A stretch of 64,000 bases of DNA, taken from NCBI RefSeq assembly GCF_000702265.1, contig NZ_JNKZ01000007.1, positions 372,001-436,000 of the forward strand, written 5' to 3'. A program made the position numbers and the translations under genes. The notes under the pieces were generated by a model. The model made no database searches, had not been told where the DNA came from, and worked only from the letters and a program-made list of their open reading frames with translations. This DNA comes from Butyrivibrio sp. NC2002 (lineage in GTDB: Bacteria; Bacillota; Clostridia; Lachnospirales; Lachnospiraceae). Within the stretch, counting starts at the first letter, position 1, and the number at the start of each line of letters is the position of its first letter. Below are positions 17,129 to 27,815 of the stretch, in pieces.

Positions 17129-19610
17129 TTCGTCCTTCTCCTTCCATTACCGTAAACTCTATATCTTTCTTTATTTTCTCCGAAGCCTCAAGCTTTAGAT
17201 GGAGCTTTCCTTTGCTGCCCTGGCGCCTTCTGGTTTTAACATACAAGCCTGCCATACCGCCTCGAAGAGGTATTGTTTTGGGACCAATAAGCTCTATTGC
17301 TCCTTCGGTTTTTGCCTTGACGCACTCGTTAAAATACGGAAGAACATTGCCGTTTTGATCAACAGCTCTTATTCTTATGCTTGCAACATCATAGGTTCTT
17401 CCTTCGTAGAGCTTTTCACTGCTTACTATTGTTTCAAGTCTGACATCTGAAACAGTTTCCTTCACGAGTGTTTTAACAACTTTCCCATCCTTAATCGCTT
17501 CAAACTTAAAGCTTGTAGCCTTACCACCCCAGTCGCCTATGTATTTCTGATACATATCAACGACATCTTTTACAGACATCTTATAGAGTGTAAGAAGCTT
17601 TGCGCCTGTGATATAGTCTCTAAAGCCAAGCTTACCCATGCCTGAGGTCGCAGCTATATTAAGAGCTCTCTTTACGGCATCAGCCATGCCCTTGGAAAAC
17701 TTCTCATTTTCATAGAGCTGATCTCCGACAAAATCATCTACAAGGATCGGACCATGCTTTAAATTCTTAAACGGAGTATCTTCTCTCTTATACTCTTTTA
17801 TAAAAAGATTGTTTTTATACATCTTCACAGAATCTGCATTGGTGAATATCCAGATATCTTCACGAATTCCCGCAGGATGCTCGCCAATATCCATAGATGA
17901 AGAGATTTCAAGAACATTTTCCTCATCCTGCTGCATTCCGTATGCAAATGCAGCCATCTTGGGATTTCTGAACATATCCATCACTCCGTGATAACAGATC
18001 CTGTCACCCGATCCAAAGTCCTTATGTGTGTTGTAGTCAAACATGCACCAGCCAAATCCGCCTGCAATATCATGCTCCCCGGCTATTGCATCCATGACCT
18101 TTACATGTCTTATCGCATGTTCTTTTCTGTGATTTTCATCATCAAAGCTTTTCGTCGGATACATATGGCCGTTATACTCTGTAACCAGGTATCCCTTATT
18201 CATATCGGGAGTAACTGCCTTCTTTTTCTGACAACCGTTCTTTGTTCCTTCAAATGAAAAATCATTATATGTATAGACATCTTCAAAAGTATGCATCTTC
18301 CCGGATGCCTTAACGCCTCCGGTCTGCCTTGAAGGATCAAGCTCATGCGCAACTTCATTAGTCTTTTTGTAAAACTCATCATCATCTGCAGATTCGTTTA
18401 TTCTTACTCCCCAGATAATGATTGAAGGATGATTCCTGTATTGGATTATCATTTCTTTTTCATTGACGATTGCCTGCTCTTTCCAGGCCTCATCCCCTAT
18501 GTGCTGCCAGCCGGGGAATTCCATAAATACAAGAAGTCCTATCCTGTCACATTCATTTATAAAGTCCTGTGACTGAGGATAATGCGAGCATCTTACTGCA
18601 TTTACACCAAGCTCTTCTTTGAGTATTCTTGCATCTTCCACCTGCATTGAAGAAGGCATTGCATATCCGACATAAGGATATGACTGATGTCTGTTAAGTC
18701 CTCTGATCTTAAGCTTACGTCCGTTCAAATAAAACCCGTCTGCCACAAACCTGGCACTTCTAAATCCGAAGCGCTCAGTCTTTGAGTCTATGATTTTTTC
18801 ATCCTTTACGAGCTCAATTTCATAGTCATACAAAGCAGGATTGGTGACATCCCAAACGCACACAGGAAGTGTGTGATAGGAAAAATCATTGGTTTCATTC
18901 GCACTTGTCTCTGCCATCAGCACTCTGTTTTCATATTCATCTTTTTCGCCACCGGGCATAACTCCTGAAACGCGCTTAAGATAATGCTTTAAAGTGCATC
19001 CCTTGATGTCACCCGATATCTTGATCTTTGCATTAATAAATGAACCTACGGCCTTTGGCGCAATCTCTTTTGCATCTTCAGAAGCATTGTAAACTGCAGG
19101 AACCGTAGTATAGACAAAACTATCCTCTATGTATGTTTTATCAGTCAGTTCGATAAGAACATCTCTGTATATTCCGCCGTAGGTCATGTAATCTACAACA
19201 AATCCAAAAGGCGGGACATTAAGGCTTTCTCTGCTGTCAAGCTTAACTACAAGGCAGTTTGGCCCATCAAATCTTATCCTGTCAGTTATATCAAAAGAAA
19301 ATGAAGTATATCCGGATGAATGAGTGCCCAAAAGCTGGCCGTTAAAAAACACATTTGCTTCATGTGCCGCTCCCATAAAGCACAGCTTGATCCTTTTGCC
19401 CTTCCAGGACTGCTCAGCATTAAAGCTTTTTCTGTAACATGAAACCTTCTGATATATCCTGTCGTCAAAGTAATTAAAAGGTGTCACCGCTACCGTATGC
19501 GGTATTCTCACCACTTCCATGGTGCTATCCCCATAGCCGGGGAGTATCATATCATCCTCGAAATTATCCGAGTATTTCCAGTCATTGTTTAAATATAATA
19601 TTTCTCTCAT
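17121..19610 (-). CDS. Glycoside hydrolase family 2 enzyme
   Basis: The protein has 829 aa, with start at 19610 chosen because GAGG lies 6 nt before this ATG. The sugar-binding domain (1-165) has VFFNGQLLGTHSSGYTSF. An Ig-like domain follows. The TIM barrel has RGLNRHQSYPYVG, the acid/base at WGVRINE (Glu406) and the nucleophile at LVTEYNGH (Glu478). C-terminal Ig-like domains complete the usual GH2 layout. Specificity (beta-galactosidase, glucuronidase or other) cannot be read directly. No signal peptide is seen, so it acts in the cytoplasm on imported glycosides. First gene of the operon with the GT-B-like protein and GPH symporter. Confidence 0.9.
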   Translation of the reverse strand: MREILYLNNDWKYSDNFEDDMILPGYGDSTMEVVRIPHTVAVTPFNYFDDRIYQKVSCYRKSFNAEQSWKGKRIKLCFMGAAHEANVFFNGQLLGTHSSGYTSFSFDITDRIRFDGPNCLVVKLDSRESLNVPPFGFVVDYMTYGGIYRDVLIELTDKTYIEDSFVYTTVPAVYNASEDAKEIAPKAVGSFINAKIKISGDIKGCTLKHYLKRVSGVMPGGEKDEYENRVLMAETSANETNDFSYHTLPVCVWDVTNPALYDYEIELVKDEKIIDSKTERFGFRSARFVADGFYLNGRKLKIRGLNRHQSYPYVGYAMPSSMQVEDARILKEELGVNAVRCSHYPQSQDFINECDRIGLLVFMEFPGWQHIGDEAWKEQAIVNEKEMIIQYRNHPSIIIWGVRINESADDDEFYKKTNEVAHELDPSRQTGGVKASGKMHTFEDVYTYNDFSFEGTKNGCQKKKAVTPDMNKGYLVTEYNGHMYPTKSFDDENHRKEHAIRHVKVMDAIAGEHDIAGGFGWCMFDYNTHKDFGSGDRICYHGVMDMFRNPKMAAFAYGMQQDEENVLEISSSMDIGEHPAGIREDIWIFTNADSVKMYKNNLFIKEYKREDTPFKNLKHGPILVDDFVGDQLYENEKFSKGMADAVKRALNIAATSGMGKLGFRDYITGAKLLTLYKMSVKDVVDMYQKYIGDWGGKATSFKFEAIKDGKVVKTLVKETVSDVRLETIVSSEKLYEGRTYDVASIRIRAVDQNGNVLPYFNECVKAKTEGAIELIGPKTIPLRGGMAGLYVKTRRRQGSKGKLHLKLEASEKIKKDIEFTVMEGEGRNV

Positions 19611-19742
19611 CAGTGTCCTCGTATTTCTGCCAGAAACCAAAACATTTTCGCTTCGTTTCTTATAATATAGTAACATCATAGGAAACTGATAACAAGAAAC
19701 GCATTACCCAATTTTGGTTTCCATTTTTTGTGCAAAAATACA

Positions 19743-19770
19743 AAAAACAGCCCGATGATAGGCTGTTTTT
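19743..19770. terminator. Bidirectional intrinsic terminator after tRNA-Leu
   Basis: AACAGCC and GGCTGTT form a stem with flanking A and T runs on both sides. On the minus strand it lies about 30 nt after the tRNA and would end its transcript. Confidence 0.85.
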
Positions 19771-19799
19771 AAATTTAATGATTGATTCAATTAACTTAA

Positions 19800-19883
19800 T
19801 GCCGGCGATGGGACTTGAACCCATACACCCTTGCGGATAACAGATTTTGAGTCTGTCTCGTCTGCCAATTCCGACACGCCGGC
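19800..19883 (-). tRNA. tRNA-Leu (anticodon CAA)
   Basis: A full cloverleaf can be drawn: acceptor stem GCCGGCG/CGCCGGC, discriminator A, anticodon stem ACAGA/TCTGT with loop CTCAAAA (anticodon CAA, reads UUG), a class II variable arm and GGTTCAAGTCC in the T arm. No CCA is encoded. The long variable arm and CAA anticodon identify leucine. Confidence 0.96.
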
Positions 19884-19925
19884 TAATATGATTATGTAAA
19901 TGATCTAAGTCGAAACGACTAGACG

Positions 19926-19954
19926 ATATTATCACATACCAGTATGGTTTGCAA
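19926..19954 (-). promoter_or_regulatory. Sigma-A-type promoter for tRNA-Leu
   Basis: TTGCAA (19954-19949) and TAATAT (19931-19926) are separated by 17 nt, about 40 nt upstream of the tRNA 5' end. Confidence 0.55.
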
Positions 19955-19966
19955 GACTTTTTAATC

Positions 19967-20236
19967 TTATCCGTCCCATTCTTCGTATTCAAACTCGCAT
20001 CTTTCTCTTCTGCCTGCTTTCTTTCCAAGAAGATAGAAGCATCCTGCAACAAGAAGTATTATTCCAAATACACATACTCCGATCTTTATAGCCTTCTTTA
20101 ACTCATCATCGAGGCCATTGTATTTGTCGAGAGCTCTGCCATAAGCATCTCTTGCTTTTCCTTCGGTGAAATCCAAAACTTCCTTTGCGCTGTTTCTAAG
20201 TTCGTCTGTATCTATATTTTCAAAAAATCTGCTCAT
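19967..20236 (-). CDS. Small single-pass membrane protein, unknown function
   Basis: The protein has 89 aa. A charged, helical N-terminal half (residues 1-48) is followed by one membrane segment, IGVCVFGIILLVAGCFYLL (about 52-70), and a very charged tail rich in Arg then Glu. This is similar in layout to YtxH-type envelope proteins, but no family motif is certain. The stop lies about 80 nt upstream of tRNA-Leu. Confidence 0.65.
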   Translation of the reverse strand: MSRFFENIDTDELRNSAKEVLDFTEGKARDAYGRALDKYNGLDDELKKAIKIGVCVFGIILLVAGCFYLLGKKAGRRERCEFEYEEWDG

Positions 20237-20264
20237 ATTTTTATAACCCCCAACTTTTAGTAGA

Positions 20265-21017
20265 CTAATCGCTTAGATTGTTCTCTATAAATGATACCAT
20301 TTTACGCCCTGCTTCCACAACCTCTTTTCCGTAAAAACCATGCCCGGCTTCATCTATCTGAACAACTTTTGCAGCAGGGAACTTTTTCTTGGCAGCAATG
20401 CTGTATGATATCGGAACGATTTCATCTATGTTGCCATGGATGATCAGCACATTTCCGCTGTATCTGACCATGTAGTCATCAATATTCAGCGAAAAAGCAT
20501 CTTCATAAAACTTTCTTCCGACAGGAAGGCCAAAAACCGTGGTAGTATCCTCGATCATGCTCTTATCCGGATATTTTCTCTTTGCATCGTCAAAAAGAAT
20601 ATATGCAGGATACAGCAGTATCATAGCTCTTACATCACCGGGAGTATCACCTGCGGCAATGGTTGAAGCAACTCCGCCCTGACTCTCGCCCATCAGAAAG
20701 ATGTTCTTTCTGTCGGCAAAAGGAGCCTTTCTGATGTCTTTAACTATAGCTTCAATATCAGCGCTCTCAGTGAGCACCGACATCTCGGTCATCTTGCCAT
20801 CGCTCTTTGACGATAAGCCTCCGCCACAAAAATCAAATATGTAGCAGGCAAATCCGGCTTCTACCATTATCTCGGCATAGGGTCTGCACCCTTCCCTGCT
20901 CGCACCAAAACCGTGCGACATGATTATAACCGGATATCTGCCCTTTTGATCCTCCGGCAAATATAGTTCCCCAGAAATCTTATACCCGTCTCGCTCCACT
21001 TCATACGTCTTGTGCAT
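20265..21017 (-). CDS. Alpha/beta hydrolase
   Basis: The protein has 250 aa from the ATG at 21017, which has GAGGG 5 nt upstream; a longer frame upstream lacks a site. Visible catalytic features are an oxyanion loop SHGFGAS, nucleophile elbow GESQGG (Ser), acid in HGNIDEIVP (Asp) and EAGHGF (His). This matches dienelactone-hydrolase/serine-aminopeptidase-like cytosolic hydrolases such as feruloyl or acyl esterases. No signal peptide is seen. It is monocistronic or pairs loosely with the small membrane protein 28 nt downstream. Substrate unknown. Confidence 0.88.
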   Translation of the reverse strand: MHKTYEVERDGYKISGELYLPEDQKGRYPVIIMSHGFGASREGCRPYAEIMVEAGFACYIFDFCGGGLSSKSDGKMTEMSVLTESADIEAIVKDIRKAPFADRKNIFLMGESQGGVASTIAAGDTPGDVRAMILLYPAYILFDDAKRKYPDKSMIEDTTTVFGLPVGRKFYEDAFSLNIDDYMVRYSGNVLIIHGNIDEIVPISYSIAAKKKFPAAKVVQIDEAGHGFYGKEVVEAGRKMVSFIENNLSD

Positions 21018-21153
21018 ACTACCCTCACAAACTAAAAGAGCCACTATTTCGATAATTATTTTATCAAAATTCCACATTCTTAACAAGTTTATGAACAGGC
21101 TTGAACGGTAAAAAAAACATAAAATTAATATTCAATTTTTGAGAATTTTTCTA

Positions 21154-21181
21154 TTGAAATATTTCAAAAACATAATACAAT
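21154..21181 (+). promoter_or_regulatory. Promoter for small plus-strand gene
   Basis: TTGAAA and TACAAT are separated by 16 nt in an AT-rich stretch, about 75 nt before the start of the 66-aa gene. Confidence 0.45.
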
Positions 21182-21254
21182 ATATAGTAGTTGAAGGGAC
21201 AATGTCCTAACAATATCTATGGTTTAAGTTTTGTTTATTTATATGGGGGTTTTT

Positions 21255-21455
21255 ATGGCACATTCTACAACTGACAACAATCTGTATAATTCCGCTCAGG
21301 ACAATATAGTTGATTATTCACTTATAAGAAACATGCTTCGTTCCATCGGTTCTCAGCACTGGTCAGTACTCAAAGCCATGGATGAATATGATGTTCCTGA
21401 AGACAAACGTGAGATCTACATGGAAACAATCGCAGAGAAGTTCTTTGTAAGTTAA
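21255..21455 (+). CDS. Conserved-looking small protein (66 aa), unknown
   Basis: The gene has its own promoter-like sequence, a GGGGG site 5 nt before the ATG at 21255 and a strong terminator 25 nt after its stop, so it is a stand-alone expressed unit. The protein is soluble, acidic and helical (YSLIRNMLRSIGSQHWSVLKAM), without membrane segments, Cys or recognisable domain. It looks like a small regulator or cofactor protein; function is not known to me. Confidence 0.7.
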   Translation: MAHSTTDNNLYNSAQDNIVDYSLIRNMLRSIGSQHWSVLKAMDEYDVPEDKREIYMETIAEKFFVS

Positions 21456-21480
21456 TTTAATACCCGGATATAAAAATTAA

Positions 21481-21508
21481 GCAGGTTCGCATTTGAACCT
21501 GCTTTTTC
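21481..21508 (+). terminator. Intrinsic terminator of the 66-aa gene
   Basis: GCAGGTTC/GAACCTGC with a six-base loop, followed by TTTTTCG. Located between convergent genes. Confidence 0.9.
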
Positions 21509-21515
21509 GTTATTA

Positions 21516-23054
21516 TCAGTTTACTATCACCTTACACTTCGCAACCTTCTTGCCATCCTTTGAGGTTACGGTAATTGTGCAAGTACCCTTTTTACGGGCA
21601 GTTATCACGCCTTTTTTGTTTACCTTTGCAATAGACTTGTTGCTGCTTGAATACTTAACATTCTTATTTGTAGCATTCTTTGGACTAAATGTAACTTTGA
21701 GTTCGAATTTCTTTCCCTTTTCAAGCTTAACCTTTTTCTTGTTAAGCTTTATCTTTTTGACAGCGACCTTCTTTCCTGCCTTTACTGTAACATAGCACTT
21801 CTTAGAGTATTTTCCGTCATCGGTCTTAACAGTAATTACGCAGGTTCCCTGTTTCTGGGCAGTCACAGTTCCGTTATTTGAAACCGTTGCCACTTTCTTA
21901 TTATTTGTAGACCAGTGCACATTCTTGGCCGTTGTTCCTGTTGGCTCATAGCTTGCGCTTAGCTTTTTGTCATCCCCGACCTTGAGCACCAGTTTTTCAG
22001 TACTTAGTTTTATCCCTTTTATCTTGCCCCTGGAACCTACGGTTCCCGTGTCATAATCACTTGAGCTCATCGGATACTGGGCATAAAAATCAGCGCTCTT
22101 ATATTGAGACCATCTTTTGTGGTCACTAAAATTAGCATCGCATTTTAAAAAGTAAAGATAGTTTTCAGGAGTTTTGCCGGCATCCCAGGTGACATCAAAG
22201 TTGTAGTATCCCGAGCCGATCTTTACTATATTCCAGCCGTGTCCGCCTCCTGATGTATCCCCGGCTATAAGTCTACAGTCAACGCCACTGTCATTAAGTA
22301 GTCTATATGCCATAAGCGCATATCCCTGACAAACAGCGCTATTTTTGCACATTGCCGCATAGCAGCTGTACTTCAAGGTGCCTGAGTCCTTGCTGTAAGT
22401 AACATTGTCACATATATATTTATATACGGCCAAAACTTTCTCATACTGCGTCTTTGAAGAAAGCCCAAGACTCGATGAAAGAGACGCTGCCTTACTGTCT
22501 ACAGCCGCCTCCTGTTCAGGAGTTGTGTAATAGCTAAAACAGTATATAAAAGCGCCTTCTGTTCTGCCATTTCTTGTTCCATGGGTAACCTGCATTCCGT
22601 ATCCGCTGTATCCCCAGCTAAGGTAATCACCTTCTTTGCCGTTTCCGGTGTGGACCATAGCCTGCGTTATAGCATCACTCTCCATATTTATAAGAGTCCT
22701 TGCAGTATAGCTCTCTCCGGCAAATGAATAATAGATTGTAATATTGCTCTTTCTTTGTCTTAGTTCATTCCTCAAAGCTGTCGCAATTTCAGCAATGCTT
22801 GTATACTTGGTGTCAGCAGAAAGTATCTGCTGCGAAGAAACTCCCGAATCATCAAGATGCTTTAACTGGCTCTCTGAAATAACATTTTTATAAAGTGGAT
22901 TTACAAAATAGACTGTATTTGTTGTTGATGCCTCAAAATCCCCTTCGGCAGCATGCACCAAAGAAGAATTAAAACATGCAGGCATCAAGAACAAAACTAT
23001 AAGAATAATAAGTGCAAAACACGAGAAAAATATATCTGAAATATGTTTTTTCAT
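21516..23054 (-). CDS. Secreted transglutaminase-like protein with two Big_2 domains
   Basis: The protein has 512 aa from the ATG at 23054, with an AGG site. The signal peptide is KKHISDIFFSCFALIILIVL, cleaved near VHAAEG. A transglutaminase-like domain (about 130-290) has the Cys-His-Asp set in AVCQGYALMAYRLL, GGGHGWNIV and YNFDVTWD. Two bacterial Ig-like (Big_2) domains follow, each with a VKxIKLNxKxxxL-type opening and an ATVSNNGTVTA/AKVNKKGVITA core. Lysine-rich C-terminus, no sortase signal. Likely a cell-surface cysteine protease or peptide-bond-remodelling enzyme. Convergent with the 66-aa gene. Confidence 0.88.
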   Translation of the reverse strand: MKKHISDIFFSCFALIILIVLFLMPACFNSSLVHAAEGDFEASTTNTVYFVNPLYKNVISESQLKHLDDSGVSSQQILSADTKYTSIAEIATALRNELRQRKSNITIYYSFAGESYTARTLINMESDAITQAMVHTGNGKEGDYLSWGYSGYGMQVTHGTRNGRTEGAFIYCFSYYTTPEQEAAVDSKAASLSSSLGLSSKTQYEKVLAVYKYICDNVTYSKDSGTLKYSCYAAMCKNSAVCQGYALMAYRLLNDSGVDCRLIAGDTSGGGHGWNIVKIGSGYYNFDVTWDAGKTPENYLYFLKCDANFSDHKRWSQYKSADFYAQYPMSSSDYDTGTVGSRGKIKGIKLSTEKLVLKVGDDKKLSASYEPTGTTAKNVHWSTNNKKVATVSNNGTVTAQKQGTCVITVKTDDGKYSKKCYVTVKAGKKVAVKKIKLNKKKVKLEKGKKFELKVTFSPKNATNKNVKYSSSNKSIAKVNKKGVITARKKGTCTITVTSKDGKKVAKCKVIVN

Positions 23055-23160
23055 AACACAATAACCTTTCATAAAAACAAGGCAAAAATACAAAAATTGT
23101 TTCACTAATTATAACATATTTCGAACTTTATTTTTAAAGCAAAACCCGCGTTATAATTTT

Positions 23161-24243
<1,083 letters not shown>

Positions 24244-24273
24244 TCATCTAGTTTTTTGTATTTAGTCAGGCAG

Positions 24274-25920
24274 TTACTGCTGAAGTGCATCCACTATTGC
24301 AGGAAGCAGCTGCTTCTTTCTTGATACAACGCCCTTAAGCAGTGCCACATTATCACTTCCTGCAGCAACATGGAATCCGGCATCTATTATGCTCTCAGCC
24401 TTATTGCCCTCAAACGCCACGATGGAAGACTCTGTAAGGATATTGGTCATCATAAAGAAGATCATATCCAGTCCGTCAGCATTCATAATATCTTTAAGCT
24501 CAGGAAGCACCTTTTCTTTGATCTCAGCTAGTTCTTCCGCACTCATAGAATTAACCTGACCGATACCGATATTCTTATCATCAACTGAGAACTTCTTAAA
24601 GTCCTGATGAACTATCTGCTTGGGAGTCTTATCCCCGAGGTTAGAGCCCGCTCTAAACATCTCTCTTGCAAATTCTTCAACATCTATGCCGGCAATTTTT
24701 GCAAGCTCTTCGCCCGCCTTCTTATCAATCTCGGTACAGGTAGGTGATCTGTACATAAGAGTATCTGAGATGATAGCTGACAGCATAAGGCTTGCCATAG
24801 TTTTATCAACCTCAACTCCGTATTCTTTATACATAGTATAAATGATCGTGCATGATGATCCGAGCGGCTGATTTCTGAAGAAAACAGGTCCCGCTGTTTC
24901 TATGGACGATCCAAGTCTGTGATGATCTATGATCTCAAGGATATCAGCGCCGTCAGCTCCGTCTACTGTCTGACTCTTCTCATTATGATCAACCAAAATG
25001 ATCTGCTTTTTTCTTGCACCTAGCAAATTTCTTCGGGAGATCATGCCCACGAAATTGTCGTGCTCGTCAACAACAGGGAAATAGCGGTGTCTTACCTGCG
25101 CCATTGTCTGCTGAATATCTTCGATAAAATCATCTACATGAAAAGTAACAAGGTTATCTGTTTTCATAATAGATCTTGCAGGTGCACTCTCGTTTATAAG
25201 TCTTGCAACCGTAAAAGTATCATAAGGAGTTGTAATTATCTTACATCCCCTCTCCTCAGCTATCTTCTGAATTGTGTTTGTGACCTTGGCATCGATACAG
25301 ACAACAATACATGAAGCATCATTTTCTATCGCAACAAGCTGCGTCTCATATCTGTTTCCGCAGATAACAATATCACCGGGATCAATAACTTCTTCCATTA
25401 CTTCCGGAGAAGCAGTCGCAATAAGCACTTTCCCTGATGTTATGACTTCTTTGGGATCACCAACCAGCATCTGACCATCGAGAGTATCCACGATGTTTGA
25501 ATAGCTTGTCTTCGTATCCGACAAAAGAGTTGCATCATGAACATCCATACTTGTTTCCATGATATCGTTAGTAGTAAGAAGTCCCTCAAGTTTACCATTC
25601 TTGGTAATGCAGAGAGTAACTACGTTTTCATCCTTCATTCTCTCCCAGGCTCTCTTTAAAGAGATATCGCCGTTTTCAGCATGAAGATCTCTCATCTCCA
25701 TATCGCATACCTGGGTTCTTACGTCTTTTGTATATATAGGCGGAGTTATACCGAACCTTGAAAGGACAAACTGTGTCTCTTCATTCAGGTGTCCGCATCT
25801 TCTTGCCTCGTATTCTTCACCTGTTATCTTCTTTTTAAGATTTGCATAGCAAATAGCCGCGCAAATAGAATCCGTATCGGGATTCTTATGTCCTATTACA
25901 TAAACCGGTCTTTTCTTCAT
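24274..25920 (-). CDS. ppaC: Manganese-dependent family II pyrophosphatase with CBS/DRTGG insert
   Basis: The protein has 548 aa from the ATG at 25920 (GGAG, 6-nt spacer). The N-terminal DHH metal site GHKNPDTDSI gives His11, Asp15 and Asp17. The first CBS domain is about 65-125. A DRTGG domain (ITSGKVLIATAS to SCIVVCIDAK) lies at 130-235 and a second CBS domain at 245-300. The DHH domain then resumes with IDHHRLGSS, followed by a C-terminal DHHA2 domain. It hydrolyses PPi; CBS inserts in this subfamily give AMP/ADP inhibition and ATP or Ap4A activation. Cytosolic. No signal of truncation. Confidence 0.93.
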   Translation of the reverse strand: MKKRPVYVIGHKNPDTDSICAAICYANLKKKITGEEYEARRCGHLNEETQFVLSRFGITPPIYTKDVRTQVCDMEMRDLHAENGDISLKRAWERMKDENVVTLCITKNGKLEGLLTTNDIMETSMDVHDATLLSDTKTSYSNIVDTLDGQMLVGDPKEVITSGKVLIATASPEVMEEVIDPGDIVICGNRYETQLVAIENDASCIVVCIDAKVTNTIQKIAEERGCKIITTPYDTFTVARLINESAPARSIMKTDNLVTFHVDDFIEDIQQTMAQVRHRYFPVVDEHDNFVGMISRRNLLGARKKQIILVDHNEKSQTVDGADGADILEIIDHHRLGSSIETAGPVFFRNQPLGSSCTIIYTMYKEYGVEVDKTMASLMLSAIISDTLMYRSPTCTEIDKKAGEELAKIAGIDVEEFAREMFRAGSNLGDKTPKQIVHQDFKKFSVDDKNIGIGQVNSMSAEELAEIKEKVLPELKDIMNADGLDMIFFMMTNILTESSIVAFEGNKAESIIDAGFHVAAGSDNVALLKGVVSRKKQLLPAIVDALQQ

Positions 25921-25983
25921 AAAGATCTCCCTAAAAAGCAAATACAATTATTTATCCTGTTCAAAATAATTATAAAGGATAGT

Positions 25984-26023
25984 AATAAAAAATAAAGGAT
26001 AGTAGTAAATTACCATCCTTTAT
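25984..26023 (-). terminator. Intrinsic terminator of ABC exporter operon
   Basis: On the minus strand ATAAAGGAT pairs with ATCCTTTAT across a 14-nt loop and is followed by a T-rich run. It lies 65 nt after the stop of the second exporter gene. Confidence 0.75.
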
Positions 26024-26087
26024 ATCATAACCTATTTTTACTAATTATTTTACTTTTTTTACTCGAATCTGTACAGGGATTGATTTC

Positions 26088-27815
26088 TCAACTTGCAAAC
26101 TGACTCATGTAAAGCTTTGAATAAAAACCGCCTTTTTCCAGAAGTTCCTTATGTGATCCCTGTTCTATAATATGTCCTTCGTTCATAACAAGGATGACAT
26201 CAGCTTCTTTTATGGTTGAAAGTCTGTGCGCAACAACGAAGCTTGTTCTTCCATTCATCATCTGCTTAAAAGCATTCTGGATCTTTATCTCGGTTCTTGT
26301 ATCGATTGAGCTTGTAGCTTCATCAAGAATAAGCATTGCAGGCACATCCAGCATTACTCTTGTAATGCACAAAAGCTGCTTTTGTCCCTGGGAAAGCACA
26401 CCTCCGTCTTCACCAATAACTGTATCGTATCCGTTTGGAAGCTTTCTTATAAAGCTGTGTGCGTGGCTTTTCTTTGCAGCTTCGATCACATCCTCGTCAG
26501 TAAAACCGCTTCGTCCCATAAGGATATTTTCCTTGATCGTTCCGCTCCTTAGCCATGTCTCCTGAAGCACCATGCCAAAGCTGTTTCTGAGGTTCTTTCT
26601 AGTGATATCCCTGATATCTGTACCCTCAAGTTTTATGCTTCCGTCATCCACATCATAAAATCTCATGAGCAGATTTATTATGGTTGTCTTTCCGCTTCCT
26701 GTAGGACCTACGATCGCGATCCTCTGGCCTTCTTTTGCAGACAGATTAAGATTTGTTATCAGCTCTCTATCCTTATCATATGAAAAACGGACATTCTTTA
26801 TGTCTATGTCGCCCTTTACATTTTCAAGTGTTACGGCGTCTTCTTTGTCCGGAATCTGCGGCTTTTCATCTATAAGATCAAATACTCTCCTTGCGCAGGC
26901 AAGCGCGTTCTGAAGCTCTGTCACAACACCCGATATTTCATTAAAAGGCTTGGTATACTGCGTCGCATAGCTTAAGAAAATAGTAAGTTCACCCACGCTC
27001 ATAACTCCGCCTATGCTCACAAAAGCACCGACAAGTGCAACAGCCGCATATACTATATTGTTTATGAATCTAGTGCTCGGATTGGTAAGTGATGAAAAGA
27101 AAGTAGCCTTTAAGCTTGTAATAGTAAGCCTTTCGTTTATATCATCGAATACTTCCCTGTTTTCATCTTCATGTGAAAAAGCCTTGACCACCTTAAGACT
27201 TCCCACCATTTCATCTATAAGAGCTGTCTGCTCCGCTCTTGCTTCAGACTGAGCCTTAAACAGCTTATAAGATCTGCCCGCTATAAACCTTGCGATAAAA
27301 AGTGACGCAGGTGTTAACACAACAACAAGAACAGCTATCTGCCAGCACAAAACGAACATAAAAATAAGTGTTCCCGCAATCGTAACTATTCCTGTAAAAA
27401 GCTGGGTAAATCCCATAAGAAGACCATCTGCAAACTGATCAACGTCGGCAATTATCTTACTGACTATTCCGCCCTGAGGATTGGAATCCAAAAACTCAAA
27501 CGGAAGGATCTGCAGCTTTTTAAAGGCATCATTTCTTACATCTCTTACTACTCTGAATGTGATCCTGTTATTTACTCCGTACATAAACCACTGGCAGATA
27601 GCAGTAACAATAATTACTACAGCCATTCGTGATAAAAGCATGATGATCTTTGTAAAATCCACATTATCTTTTCCGACTATGCAGTCTACAACATTTCCTG
27701 CGATTATCGGAACATACAGAGCAGAAAGTGCAGAAATTATCGCAAATACCATGGATGCCAAAATAAGGATCCTATATTTTGAAACATATTTTAATACTCT
27801 TTTAAGTTCACGCAT
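26088..27815 (-). CDS. ABC exporter half-transporter, consensus-Walker-B subunit
   Basis: The protein has 575 aa, starting at 27815 with GGGGAAG upstream; it overlaps the previous gene by 8 nt. Six membrane segments (about 1-310) are followed by the ATPase: Walker A GPTGSGKTT, signature LSQGQKQLL, Walker B MLILDEAT with the catalytic Glu, and VVAHRLST (H-loop). The signature is non-canonical (LSQGQ instead of LSGGQ). Together with the partner this gives one normal and one degenerate ATP site, as in BmrCD or TM287/288. Likely drug or peptide exporter. Confidence 0.93.
   Translation of the reverse strand: MRELKRVLKYVSKYRILILASMVFAIISALSALYVPIIAGNVVDCIVGKDNVDFTKIIMLLSRMAVVIIVTAICQWFMYGVNNRITFRVVRDVRNDAFKKLQILPFEFLDSNPQGGIVSKIIADVDQFADGLLMGFTQLFTGIVTIAGTLIFMFVLCWQIAVLVVVLTPASLFIARFIAGRSYKLFKAQSEARAEQTALIDEMVGSLKVVKAFSHEDENREVFDDINERLTITSLKATFFSSLTNPSTRFINNIVYAAVALVGAFVSIGGVMSVGELTIFLSYATQYTKPFNEISGVVTELQNALACARRVFDLIDEKPQIPDKEDAVTLENVKGDIDIKNVRFSYDKDRELITNLNLSAKEGQRIAIVGPTGSGKTTIINLLMRFYDVDDGSIKLEGTDIRDITRKNLRNSFGMVLQETWLRSGTIKENILMGRSGFTDEDVIEAAKKSHAHSFIRKLPNGYDTVIGEDGGVLSQGQKQLLCITRVMLDVPAMLILDEATSSIDTRTEIKIQNAFKQMMNGRTSFVVAHRLSTIKEADVILVMNEGHIIEQGSHKELLEKGGFYSKLYMSQFAS

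Noticed and set aside
19660..20052. 130-aa minus-strand frame spanning tRNA-Leu
   Set aside because: It passes through the tRNA and its terminator and is out of frame with the real small membrane protein.
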